This document shows, piece after piece, positions 1-9,974 of a stretch of DNA of 64,000 nucleotides (its first letter is position 1; each line of letters opens with the position of its first letter). The stretch covers positions 5,081,423 to 5,145,422 of the forward strand of contig CM035354.1 in assembly GCA_020137815.1 (NCBI GenBank). The letters run 5' to 3'. Below the pieces are notes generated by a model. That model was not told the DNA's origin. It worked only from the letters and a program-made list of their open reading frames with translations, and searched no databases. Both the position numbers and the translations under genes were made by a program. Source of the stretch: Hormiphora californensis (Eukaryota; Ctenophora; Tentaculata; Cydippida; Pleurobrachiidae).

Positions 1-437
1 GTGTGTTGACAACATTTTTTGAATAATAATCACCTCTTTTGTAGGATTCTATCACGTAGTCTATAGGCGTCAGCGCCAGTTTGGGACATATGGCTCCTCC
101 AAACTCGCTGGCGATTGTGTTGAAGTTGAGTAGCCATGTTCACGAAACGTGGTGAACAGGGGGTGAACAGATCAAATCGAGCAAACGATCAATCACACAA
201 CCGGCAGAGAGATGAATCAAGGATGCACGTGCAGTTTAAGGCTCAAGCTGGCAGGTTGCCAGGGTCCCTCTAGGGACAACACGTGCAAAAGGCCATTTCC
301 AGGAATTTTGTGCCATATTTGGTAAAAATACCATCACCCATCATTTCCCTATTTGCTTTAATAATAGTATGATGTATTGGACACCAAATATCAAATACTG
401 TTGGTGCTACATAGCTAATAAAAATACCACTTTTCAG
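1..437. other. left-edge stretch, probably intron
   Basis: No gene is supported here. A pyrimidine-rich tract ending in TTTTGTAG at about 44 could be a splice acceptor followed by a short open stretch, but nothing recognisable follows. The segment most likely belongs to an intron of the coiled-coil gene whose exon starts at 438. Confidence 0.4.
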
Positions 438-3400
438 GGTGAAATAGAGAGCGAGAAGCTACAATCTTTCTACAGTGACGCACTGGCCTCCATCAAAAAG
501 TAAGGATACCTATAATAAAGTGTAGGTCTGTCGAGTTTTTATCTAGCATTCTTTCTGTTCCAGGATGTCTGATTTATGTCTCCTGTGCATTGACAATTTT
601 AAAGGAACCGGTTCTCCAACATTTGATTCTCTTCACCGGAATCTTGCTGCTATAACCGGGAAGGGCCCTCCTCCACAATCTGTTGTTGGATATGTCCACG
701 ATCAAAGCTTTCCTCTGGATCAAATTATAAGAGTCTTTGCAATGGACTGGATATACTGTCCCATACCTATATCAAATCGAAGCTTCTATAAAACACGAGA
801 GTGCTCAAAACTCACTATTGAAGTTGCTTCGTTCCCTGACCGCCCATTAGGATCGTCTTCCTGTCTGGCGTGTCTGAAAAAGACAATGTCGCATTGTGAA
901 GTTTGTTCTTTCTGGTGCAAGTTGGCTGTCTCAACACAAGAGTTATCTCTAGATTGGCTTCTCTTCTCCTGGAGGGAAGGGGATGTCGACAAATCTTCAA
1001 ACTTCATCGAAAGTACTATGAAAGCTGTGGCTGTTAATGTTTCAAACTGCAGACACCCAGAAGACAAGCACGTGAATGAACCATACCCTGAAGACACAGC
1101 ATACGTTATAGCAACATCAGGAACCACAGGAACACCCAAATCAGTTGCCGTCCCAAACTCTTCTATCATCCCAAATATCCTCTTCTTTCAAGAAAAATTC
1201 AAGATTACATCAGCCGATACAATCTTAATCTGCTCACCTCCCACATTTGACCCATTGATCATTGAGATGTCTCTTTTTCTGGTTGGCGGAGCGAATAATA
1301 TCATACAAATTAGTTCCGATGATATGTATGGCCAAACTCTTTCCACCAGCATCAGGAATTCAACGGTCGTCATGTGTACCCCATCTCTCCTAACCATGAT
1401 ACCTCGATCCAAACTCTCGGACACCATATCACATTTGAGGATCTTGGCCCTTGGAGGGGAGACGTTTCCACAACACATCCTCCCCCTTGCCTCTCCCAAC
1501 ACCCAGCTGTTTGACATGTACGGAGTAACAGAACAGTCCGTTTGGAGTATCCTTCGTGATGTCCGAGAAGAGGGAACCTCGCTGGGGATGGCAGTACCAG
1601 GTACTGAGTACCGTGTTAATGAGGATACTGGGGAGTTGGAGCTGGGAGGAGAGAGGAGGTGTTATATCAACGGGGAAACTTGGGAGGGTTGGTATCGGAC
1701 TGGAGATAGGGTGGAGAATGGTCGGATCGTGGGGAGACTAGGTAGAGACCAGGTGAAGATCCACGGAAAGTTGATATGCAGGAATACCATCCGGGATGCG
1801 ATCCAATTTGAACTTCAACTTGAGTCCTATCTTCTGATAGAAGATGATCACAAACTGATTCTGTTCATCTACTCAGACAGAGACATCCCAGAGATGGTGA
1901 TCAGACAAAGACTCAGGGCGGTCCTTCCCTCTCACTACAAGTTCGATGAAATTATAATGGTCGATGATCAACAATTACCGCTAACTACACACAACAAAGT
2001 CGATGAGAGAAAGTTACGAAAGGTCGTATCTTCAATTCGTGCTCGCAGTTTACCGCTACCCCTGACAGAGATAAATCTGAGGAATGTGTTAACCCAGTTT
2101 GGTTTTGTGAGGGGGTTACAATTAGAGAGACTGGGGGAAAACACACTCCTGATTGAAACTGGTTTGGATTCAATTGATCTGCTCCAACTTGCCACCCTTT
2201 TAAAATCTACTTTTTTAAACTTTGCAGGATCCGATCTTAATGAGCTGCTGATGTCTCTAATGCATTGTCCTGTACAGAATCTTTTCCAGTCACTCCTCCA
2301 TAGAAACAAGAATGATCCAGACTCAACTGATGATGGAGTTATAGACGCTGAAGTCAGCACTAAATCAGAAGACACACTTCACACGGTGTCCCTTAAGGAG
2401 GTGAAACCTCGACTAGATACAGTTTTTTGGAGACCGGACCTAGGTTACGTATTTTTGACCGAGGAATCCGAAAAACATAAAATTAAAATCGAAAACGTAG
2501 CGGTTTTTGCGTAAAACGGCAAAAACTGTCATTTTTCAGCGATTTTCGACTTTTTACGCTTTCTAGAGATTTTAAAAATATTTCCTTACAAGATATGATC
2601 TTGTGCTTCTAGACTAATAAAATACAATCGATTTGCTACAAATTGGTCCCGGGTTTGTGTGATTTGGTCAAAAGCTTTCTTTACTGTGGCCCATCAAAGA
2701 TGGCCACTCTGCAAATACGTTTTTGGCTCCTGTGGCTGCAGATGTAAACCAAAAGAAGATTTATTATACACCAAAATTTGCGTCTTCTCAAGGCGAACAA
2801 CCTGGTTTTTACGAAATTTGATTTCATGCAGGCGTTCAAAAATTACAGCCGAAAAACTGGTACAGTGGATTTCGGAAATACCCCTACTTCAACAAACCCT
2901 AATCCAGATAAGATTTCGAAAAATATACAAATTTATACATGAAAATGAAGCTCAGACAAATGCCAACGTGATGAAAAAAACGGGAAGTATGTAACTTATT
3001 TCGTTTAGAAGCTATAGCGAAAATAAAAGTGCTTATATTTGCCTTGAAAGCACCCTCTAAAAGCCCTGAAAAATAGCAAATCTGTCTAAAAATGCAATAC
3101 GAATAAAATGTCACCTCCAGTGCACCAACTTAGCCCCCTGTGGACAGAATTTGTTTGAAATTGTCAGAAATTGTCTAAAAGTATGGTTTTTAGAGGGTGT
3201 TTTCAAGGCAAATATAAGCACTTTTATTTTGGCTATAGCTTCTAAACGAAATAAGTTACATACTTCCCGTTTTTTTCATCACGTTGGCATTTGTCTGAGC
3301 TTCATTTTCATGTATAAATTTGTATATTTTTCGAAATCTTATCTGGATTAGGGTTTGTTGAAGTAGGGGTATTTCCGAAATCCACTGTACCAGTTTTTCG

Positions 3401-5364
3401 GCTGTAATTTTTGAACGCCTGCATGAAATCAAATTTCGTAAAAACCAGGTTGTTCGCCTTGAGAAGACGCAAATTTTGGTGTATAATAAATCTTCTTTTG
3501 GTTTACATCTGCAGCCACAGGAGCCAAAAACGTATTTGCAGAGTGGCCATCTTTGATGGGCCACAGTAAAGAAAGCTTTTGACCAAATCACACAAACCCG
3601 GGACCAATTTGTAGCAAATCGATTGTATTTTATTAGTCTAGAAGCACAAGATCATATCTTGTAAGGAAATATTTTTAAAATCTCAAGAAAGCGTAAAAAG
3701 TCGAAAATCGCTGAAAATGACAGTTTTTGCCGTTTTACGCAAAAACCGCTACGTTTTCGATTTTAATTTTATGTTTTTCGGATTCCTCGGTCAAAAATAC
3801 GTAACCTAGGTCCGGTCTCCAAAAAACTGTATCTAGTCGAGGTTTCACCTCCTTAAGGGACACCGTGTTCATTCTAACCAGTTTCAAGTTCTAAGTCGAT
3901 CCTACCTCTCCCTTTGTGTGGACAGCTCCCCCGTAATATTCTCCCTGCCAGACGGTACCAACTGTTTCTGTGTCGGGTCATCATGCAGGTATACTTCTGT
4001 GCTGCTACACTGCCTGATTCCCGTAACAATTTGGGAGACAGATCTCGGCAGTCGTATCAAGTCCTCTCCGTGTGTCCTAAAACAGTCTAGTATTTGTTGG
4101 AACCTATGGGGGTGAGATATGTGAGATATCCATGTTAAGTGGTGATGTGATACGGAGAGTGGTTAACAGGTGATCAGGTGACGTGTTCTCCCGTGGCATC
4201 AGTTAGTGTGGTGTACTGTGGTTCTCATGATGGGAGAGCTATACAGAATACCACCGGGAGGGAGTGGTGATGTGATCTCCGTATCCCTGAAAGACCCTGT
4301 GATATTGCTCTCCCTATCATTCTACCAAACAACTCTGTTATTGTCATCACTAGATCAGGTCGGATATCTCTGTTCGATTCTAACTTGTCCACACGACTTA
4401 AAACCTTCTCAACGGAACGCTATACGAAGGCAAAAGGGTTATCATGTTTTTAGTAACCCAGTGTTAGGAGGTAATGGGTTTCTGTATGTTGCTACGGTAT
4501 GTGGCACTGTGTTCCGACTACATTCAGCCACCCTTCAAGACTGTAAAACTAAGAGGGATTTAAAAACTGAGATATACTCAGATCTATTTTATCACGACAG
4601 CAGCTTGTTAGTGGCTGGTTGGAATGGGAGGGTATGGTGCCTGGATTCTACAACCCTTGATACCCGGTGGTGTACAAACCTCCAGGGTTCTATATACGCA
4701 GCACCACGACCCACTACAACAGGCAGGATAGTGGTTGTAATGACTAGCGGTCAATTGTGGATGTTGGATGTGGCTTCAGGGAATAAAACTCCTGGTCAGT
4801 GCCTCCCTGGACCAGTTTACTCGACACCAGCACTATATGAGGAGGAGGGTGTAGCTGGTGTAATGGCTGTGGGGTGCAGGGACAGTTATTGTTATGTTTT
4901 ACAGTTTTAACTACCTTTTAACCACTTTTTACAATTCAATAGTTCTGTTTATAACTACTGCCGTGTTTCATTGTCATTCCCCTAGTAGCTCCCCTAGTAT
5001 CTCCCTATCTCTCACACCTGCACGCCCTCTGCAGGATGAATGGGGAGGTAGCGAAATGTGAGCAGCAGAGGAGACAACTACACACCGAACTGGGTGATGA
5101 ACACTTTGCTGTCTGGAGACAGGAACATGGTAGTGAGGTCCTTAATAAACACCAACAGGTTACTAGAAAACATAGTCCTCATTCCTCCCAATGATATGCG
5201 TTAAAAAGTTATATTTTTATTTACGTTGGAGTTTCATCTAATCTTTCTCATGGAATATGAACTCTTTATACAACAATTGCTAATCCTCATTTGACTTTCA
5301 GGCGCTGGTAGAGCAAGCAGATAAGATGTCACTGGAACGATCACCCTCCAACGAATCCAGATAG
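438..5364 (+). CDS. 3' exons of a coiled-coil protein gene hosting the AASDH copy
   Basis: I propose three exons: 438-499, 5035-5158 and 5302-5364, the last ending in TAG. The first starts after TTTTCAG and ends at GTAAGG in phase 2. The second starts after CTCTGCAG and joins in frame. The third starts after CTTTCAG in phase 0. The joined peptide is about 82 residues, charged and helix-prone (KLQSFYSDALASIKK, then KCEQQRRQLHTELGDEH), ending SPSNESR. The 5' part lies outside the window. The family is not recognised; a BAR or other coiled-coil trafficking protein is only a guess. The AASDH copy (565-4910) would lie inside the first intron on the same strand. The exon at 438 could also splice in frame to the acceptor at 564, so the assignment is not certain. 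Confidence 0.4.
565..2514 (+). CDS. AASDH: AASDH-like adenylation and carrier region, intronless, broken downstream
   Basis: This open frame resembles the first half of AASDH (acyl-CoA synthetase family member 4, the beta-alanine-activating enzyme), which adenylates a small acid and loads it on a carrier domain. The A3 phosphate loop (ATSGTTGTPKS) is near residue 182. The A5 motif MYGVTEQ, the A7/A8 region (YRTGDR, then GRLGRDQVKIHG) and the late lysine of A10 (TTHNKVDE) follow. A carrier domain with TGLDSIDLLQL supplies the phosphopantetheine serine. Genuine coding ends at 2381, where a foldback transposon enters; the remaining residues to the stop at 2512-2514 are read from the element. The 1.8 kb frame has no intron, unlike every neighbouring gene. 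The PQQ-like propeller expected next lies beyond the insertion and is decayed. The ATG at 565 directly follows an acceptor-like TTCCAGG. Confidence 0.8.
   Translation: MSDLCLLCIDNFKGTGSPTFDSLHRNLAAITGKGPPPQSVVGYVHDQSFPLDQIIRVFAMDWIYCPIPISNRSFYKTRECSKLTIEVASFPDRPLGSSSCLACLKKTMSHCEVCSFWCKLAVSTQELSLDWLLFSWREGDVDKSSNFIESTMKAVAVNVSNCRHPEDKHVNEPYPEDTAYVIATSGTTGTPKSVAVPNSSIIPNILFFQEKFKITSADTILICSPPTFDPLIIEMSLFLVGGANNIIQISSDDMYGQTLSTSIRNSTVVMCTPSLLTMIPRSKLSDTISHLRILALGGETFPQHILPLASPNTQLFDMYGVTEQSVWSILRDVREEGTSLGMAVPGTEYRVNEDTGELELGGERRCYINGETWEGWYRTGDRVENGRIVGRLGRDQVKIHGKLICRNTIRDAIQFELQLESYLLIEDDHKLILFIYSDRDIPEMVIRQRLRAVLPSHYKFDEIIMVDDQQLPLTTHNKVDERKLRKVVSSIRARSLPLPLTEINLRNVLTQFGFVRGLQLERLGENTLLIETGLDSIDLLQLATLLKSTFLNFAGSDLNELLMSLMHCPVQNLFQSLLHRNKNDPDSTDDGVIDAEVSTKSEDTLHTVSLKEVKPRLDTVFWRPDLGYVFLTEESEKHKIKIENVAVFA
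2382..3867. mobile_element. 1.49 kb foldback DNA transposon inserted in AASDH
   Basis: The two ends are inverted copies: CACGGTGTCCCTTAAGG at 2382 and its complement ending at 3867. The arms are about 680 bp and nearly identical (about 2382-3062 and 3187-3867), around a spacer of roughly 125 bp. Both sides carry TTCA (2378-2381 and 3868-3871), a 4-bp target-site duplication. A CAC-starting terminus with a short duplication suggests the CMC (CACTA/Chapaev-like) group; this is inference. No transposase is visible, so the element is non-autonomous. The mirrored 111-codon frames in the arms are by-products of the inverted repeat. Confidence 0.9.
3872..4910 (+). pseudogene. AASDH: AASDH C-terminal PQQ-propeller remnant
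   Basis: This is the continuation of the AASDH copy after the transposon. Blades of the PQQ-type beta-propeller follow without introns, in the order of the family: CVDSSPVIF, then WETDLGSRIKSSPCV, VYCGSHDG, SVIVITRSGRISLFD, FSNPVLGGNGFLYVATV, WNGRVWCLD, and the family's usual end, CRDSYCYVLQF, with the stop at 4908-4910. The frame changes near 4085-4096, near 4200 and between about 4390 and 4440, and TGA stops lie in the aligned frames at 4171-4173 and 4268-4270. From about 4430 to the end the frame is intact. Colinearity without introns, together with the damage, suggests a processed retrocopy in decay. Assembly indels are the alternative. Confidence 0.7.
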
Positions 5365-5593
5365 TTGACCAGAGTATCTAACTTGTAAACAGATATATTT
5401 ATTTCCCAGATTTTACGAACTAAGTTATCAGAGAAAGAATGGTTTTTCATCAGTGTGTAAATATGTTATTTAAATGTATATTTTTCCCCTTCTATTTTTC
5501 AAAACCCTTCCCTATGTCATCACCACCCTGCATCCCCCTACTCTCCTTTTTACCCCCCCCCCCCCCTCCTAACAAGCTCCCCTCGTAGCCACC

Positions 5594-8080
5594 ATGGCCC
5601 TATGTACACGACTCCAGTACCTATCTCCCCGGACCCTCGCCCTCTCCAGATGTCTCTCCTCCGAAATGGCCGACCTGAGGGACAAGTGGAACCCCTCCCC
5701 ATCCTTCACACCCTCCAAAATGACACACTTCCTGGATGATCAAAACCAGGATCTCCATGCCAAAATGAGGGCCTTCCTCAGCACTGACAAGTTCTTTGTG
5801 CCCCGGTATAACATCCCCCTGGAGGAGGAACGAGAACTGGCCCTGGAGCGACTCCGTGCTCTCTGCGACAACAAATTCATATCCGTCCACTTCTTCTCCA
5901 CCAACCCAACGGCAGTATTCGCAGCTCATGAGAATGCATCAATCGTGGACGGGGCCACTGCAACCAAGATGACGGTTCAGTTTAATTTGTTCGGTGGTAC
6001 AGTGTTGAAACTGGGAACAGCACGTCATAAGGAGGTCCTGGACGGTATTGACAGTCTCTCAAATATTGGGTGTTTTGGGCTCTCGGAACTGGGGTACGGT
6101 AACAATGCGGTTGAGATGGAGACCACGGCAACGTATGATGCGGAGGGTGATGAGATTGTGGTCCATACTCCGAGTGTGAAGGCCCAGAAGTATTGGATTA
6201 CTAATGGGGCAGTTCATGCTAATCACATGGTGGTATTTGCACAGTTGATGGTGGATGGAGAAAATAATGGGATTCATGGGGTCCTGGTACCAATTAGGGA
6301 TGCAGAGGGGAACACAATGCCAGGTAAGAGATATATGTAATTACTGATTTTTAGTTTCTTGGCTAATGATAATATCACTTTAGTTCTCTGAAAGACTGCC
6401 AGTTGCCACCTTCGTCCTTCTCTCCCAAGTTATTCACTGTGTGTCATATGTTTTTACAATCTCTGCCCCAACAGGTGTCACTATTCATGATATGGGTATC
6501 AAGATGGGACTAAACGGTATTGACAATGCTAAGATATCTTTTGATAACGTCCGTGTACCCAGAACAAACCTGCTAAACAGTGAGAGTGAGGTAATTCACG
6601 TGCAATTAGTTGACCATGTACACACTGTGTAGTATGTATTTGGCATGGTGGTACTGTAGATCGTGTTAAAATTTCACCAGGCACGCCGTGTGGTGTACGT
6701 GATATAGATAGTACATGACATGTTATATACAGTTACTATTTTCTGATACATTTGAAACACTCTATAATTACAGCTGCACAAGGGGGGAGTGTACGAGACT
6801 AAAATTACTGGAAACAACAGGGCACGATTCCTAAAGGTTGCTGATCAGCTTCTCTCAGGAAGAATCTGTATCGCTTCCATGTCCCAAGGTAACGTATATA
6901 GAAGTATTTTTATTATTTTTTTTCCTTTTTTGGTCAGCTCACTTTCTCGCTCTCTACTTCCATTATATTCAACCCCCCCCCCCTCTCAACTCCCTTTCTC
7001 TACATCTCCAGGTGCTACCAAGGCGTGTATGGCTATTGCCCTCCGTTACTCCGCTACCCGTCTAACTGCTGGCCCCACTGGCAAGAGTGACTTCCCCATC
7101 CTCGGATACCAACTCCAGCAACGTGCCCTTATCCCCCTCCTAGCTAAAACATATATCTACGATATCGCCCTCAAGGAGATACAAGCTATGTACGCCAAAT
7201 ACACTGTCCCATCTACCCAGAATGTCTACACAGTGTCCCACCGGGAAATTGTCATGATGTGCTGTGCCATCAAAGCTATTACAGGATGGCATATCAATGA
7301 AGCGGCCACCATTTCCCGAGAGAGGTCTGGAGGTCAGGGGTATCTTGCCGCTAACAGGTTTGGACCTGCCATCGGGGGATCTCATTCTAGTATGACAGCA
7401 GAGGGAGATAACAGCGTGTTAATGATGAAGGTTGCTATGGAGTATCTGGCTGATTTGGCTACCAAGATGGACCCTAAAAAGAATTTCAGTGGATCTATCG
7501 GGTTCCTTCTTCAACAAGTCACTCCAGGTGTGGTGCTGAGAGGTTTCAAGGGCGGTTCTGGTACCGATGTAGACTTCATTAGGAAAATCTTGAAGATTAG
7601 GGAAGAACTTCTCTTCACCCAGCTAGCCAAGGTCATGATGGTGAAGGGTGGTAGTAAGGAGGAGAAGAGGGTGGCACGATTTAAAATCTGGTCCCAACAA
7701 CAACAAGATCTTGTTCAATCTGCCGCTCGAGCCTACTCAGAACGTCTTATCTCCGATTTGGCGATTGAGAAAATTGCACTTGCTGATGCGGAGTTGCAGC
7801 CGATTTTGAAGAAAATGTACAACCTTTACCTATCTCACTCCTTCAAGAAAACATCGGATTCTTCCTTACTAACGGGCTAATCTCCAAGGGGGGCGCTAAC
7901 TCTCTCAGGGGTGACTTTAACAAGTTGATAGCTGATATTTCACCTGAGGCCCTGGCTCTGGCTGAGGGATTCGGAATCACGGAGGAGATGCTATCTGCAC
8001 CCATTGCTAGAGACTGGGAGCTATATAACAGTTATGATAATGCCGGTGAAATGGATAAGTTCGAGGATTTAGTCCGATAG
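5594..8080 (+). CDS. acyl-CoA oxidase (ACOX family) with a one-base frame break
   Basis: Acyl-CoA oxidases introduce the trans-2 double bond in fatty acyl-CoA, using FAD and oxygen and producing H2O2. The exons are 5594-6323, 6475-6590, 6774-6888 and 7012-8080. The start sits in a perfect Kozak context (GCCACCATGG). Family signatures are [40 protein letters not shown] and TAEGDNSVL, the last carrying the catalytic glutamate region. The last exon runs into TAA at 7878-7880, but the other frame continues [13 protein letters not shown] to a TAG at 8078-8080. One base missing in the AAAA run at 7848-7851 explains this. The protein ends FEDLVR, with no SKL-type peroxisomal signal. Its first about 23 residues are rich in Arg, Leu and Ser without acidic residues, like a mitochondrial presequence. 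Confidence 0.85.
6661..6690. mobile_element. 30-bp solo end of the 8257-9596 foldback family
   Basis: Within the second intron of the acyl-CoA oxidase gene there is an exact copy of the outer end of the downstream palindromic element (TCGTGTTAAAATTTCACC, then AGGCACGCCGTG). No matching partner end is visible nearby. It is probably a relic of an older insertion or an incomplete excision. Confidence 0.75.
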
Positions 8081-8256
8081 ATATAGACGCTCAAATTGAA
8101 CAGTTGTTGATTGTTTTTTTGTTGTTTTGAATTTGTATACAGCCCCTTTTTTGGTAGCACTGTTAGTCACAGTGACCCTCACACATCCACATTACATGTT
8201 TGGTGATCTAACGATTTGTTGCGTTTTAATCTTTCTATCTCTGATCCCACCCACTT

Positions 8257-9596
8257 CACGGCGTGCCTGGTGAAATTTTAACACGACCTAGCATGCGACG
8301 GGAAACCACCACTTGTACGTGGTAGCTGAGGGTCTACAGAATGGCGCTACGGTGCGGGAAAAAAAATCCATTCCCTAAAATCTTTTTTTTTACTTTTATT
8401 TGATTTGGGTCAAAATTGGCTATATTAAACGTGGTCCCAAAAAATCCATAATGACTTAGCACACGAAATATGTCACCCCCACCTATTTTTGCACGTAGAA
8501 TCGATTGCCGTTGAAGTCGAATCTCTAAAATGACTGTAAAATGGTCAAAAGTTGATTTTTTATCATTTTTTGGAGGTTTTTGGCCCCTAAACCATTGAAA
8601 ACGTTGAGATAGGAATTTGAAACTAGTGCCAATCGTTAAAATGGTCATTTTTCTACCAAGAACCAAGTTTTCGTGTATATCCGATTTATGGTTAGATTTG
8701 GGCAAATTGTTGAAATCTGCCAACTAGGAGAACCGTAACTTGATTTTCTTGTTTTTTGGATTTTGGAATTTTCGACAAACTTCTGATTGAAATGGTCAAT
8801 CGGGACCATGCTTAAGTTGTTTATGGGACAATTTTCGACTAAAATCCAAGATTTCATACCAATCCAATAACAGATCGTTGGTTTATAGAAAATTTAAGTA
8901 GGCAAAACGGTGAAAATAAGCAAGAAAAGTTGTCATTTTGACCGTTTTGCCTACTTAAATTTTCTATAAACCAACGATCTGTTATTGGATTGGTATGAAA
9001 TCTTGGATTTTAGTCGATAATTGTCCCATAAACAACTTAAGCATGGTCCCGATTGACCATTTCAATCAGAAGTTTGTCGAAAATTCCAAAATCCAAAAAA
9101 CAAGAAAATCAAGTTACGGTTCTCCTAGTTGGCAGATTTCAACAATTTGCCCAAATCTAACCATAAATCGGATATACACGAAAACTTGGCTCTTGGTAGA
9201 AAAATGACCATTTTAACGATTGGCACTAGTTTCAAATTCCTATCTCAACGTTTTCAATGGTTTAGGGGCCAAAAACCTCCAAAAAATGGTAAAAAATCAA
9301 CTTTTGACCATTTTACAGTCATTTTAGAGATTCGACTTCAACGGCAATCGATTCTACGTGCAAAAATAGGTGGGGGTGACATATTTCGTGTGCTAAGTCA
9401 TTATTGATTTTTCGGGACCACGTTTAATATAGCCAATTTTGACCCAAATCAAATAAAAGTAAAAAAAAAGATTTTAGGGAATGGAATGTTTTTTCCCGCA
9501 CCGTAGCGCCATTCTGTAGACCCTCAGCTACCACGTACAAGTGGTGGTTTCCCGTCGCATGCTAGGTCGTGTTAAAATTTCACCAGGCACGCCGTG
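8257..9596. mobile_element. 1.34 kb near-perfect palindromic transposon
   Basis: Termini CACGGCGTGCCTGG and complement bound two arms of about 655 bp joined by only about 30 bp around 8925. The sequence ACTT lies on both sides (8253-8256 and 9597-9600) as a 4-bp target-site duplication. The CACGG start and 4-bp duplication match the element in AASDH, so both are probably one superfamily with different internal sequence. No transposase is encoded. The mirrored frames at 8334-8857 and 8995-9407 are products of the symmetry. It lies in the flank after the acyl-CoA oxidase stop codon. Confidence 0.9.
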
Positions 9597-9600
9597 ACTT

Positions 9601-9974
9601 CCCCGTATCCGAAATTAAAATCCTGTCAAGTTTTCCCTTACCTGTCCAACTAAAACTCTATTTCTGTGTGTATTCAAGTGGCAGCACTGCGTCTACATCA
9701 GTCTTCACCACCTCTCACTTGACGTAAGGCGCTGTTGTGTCATTTTATGGGTTTATTGCGCGAGAAACGCGCAGTTTGTGCGCGCGCTCCAATTCTGGCA
9801 CTGTCACTTCCCAGTTCCGAGCTCATGTGACATTCATTTCATGATGTCACGTCACCACGTACGCTCCATTTCAGAACTCTTGGCCAATATATCTCTTTCA
9901 TCCATCATTCCCCATCCCCCTAACTGCTAACTGGACTCTCCTTTACGTGAGTGAGTAGAGTAACTTAACCTATC
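9601..9974. other. intergenic, COQ7 upstream region
   Basis: About 370 bp between the palindromic element and COQ7. It includes GC-rich alternating tracts near 9755-9795 (GCGCGAGAAACGCGC and similar). It probably holds the COQ7 promoter, but no defined motif can be supported. Confidence 0.4.

Noticed and set aside
2659-3591. Two identical 111-codon frames on opposite strands, and mirrored frames at 8334-9407
   Set aside because: They are mirror images caused by the inverted arms of foldback elements; no transposase motif is present.
4171-4270. TGA codons in the AASDH propeller as possible selenocysteines
   Set aside because: They lie in different frames next to frame breaks, the family has no Sec there, and no SECIS was found downstream.
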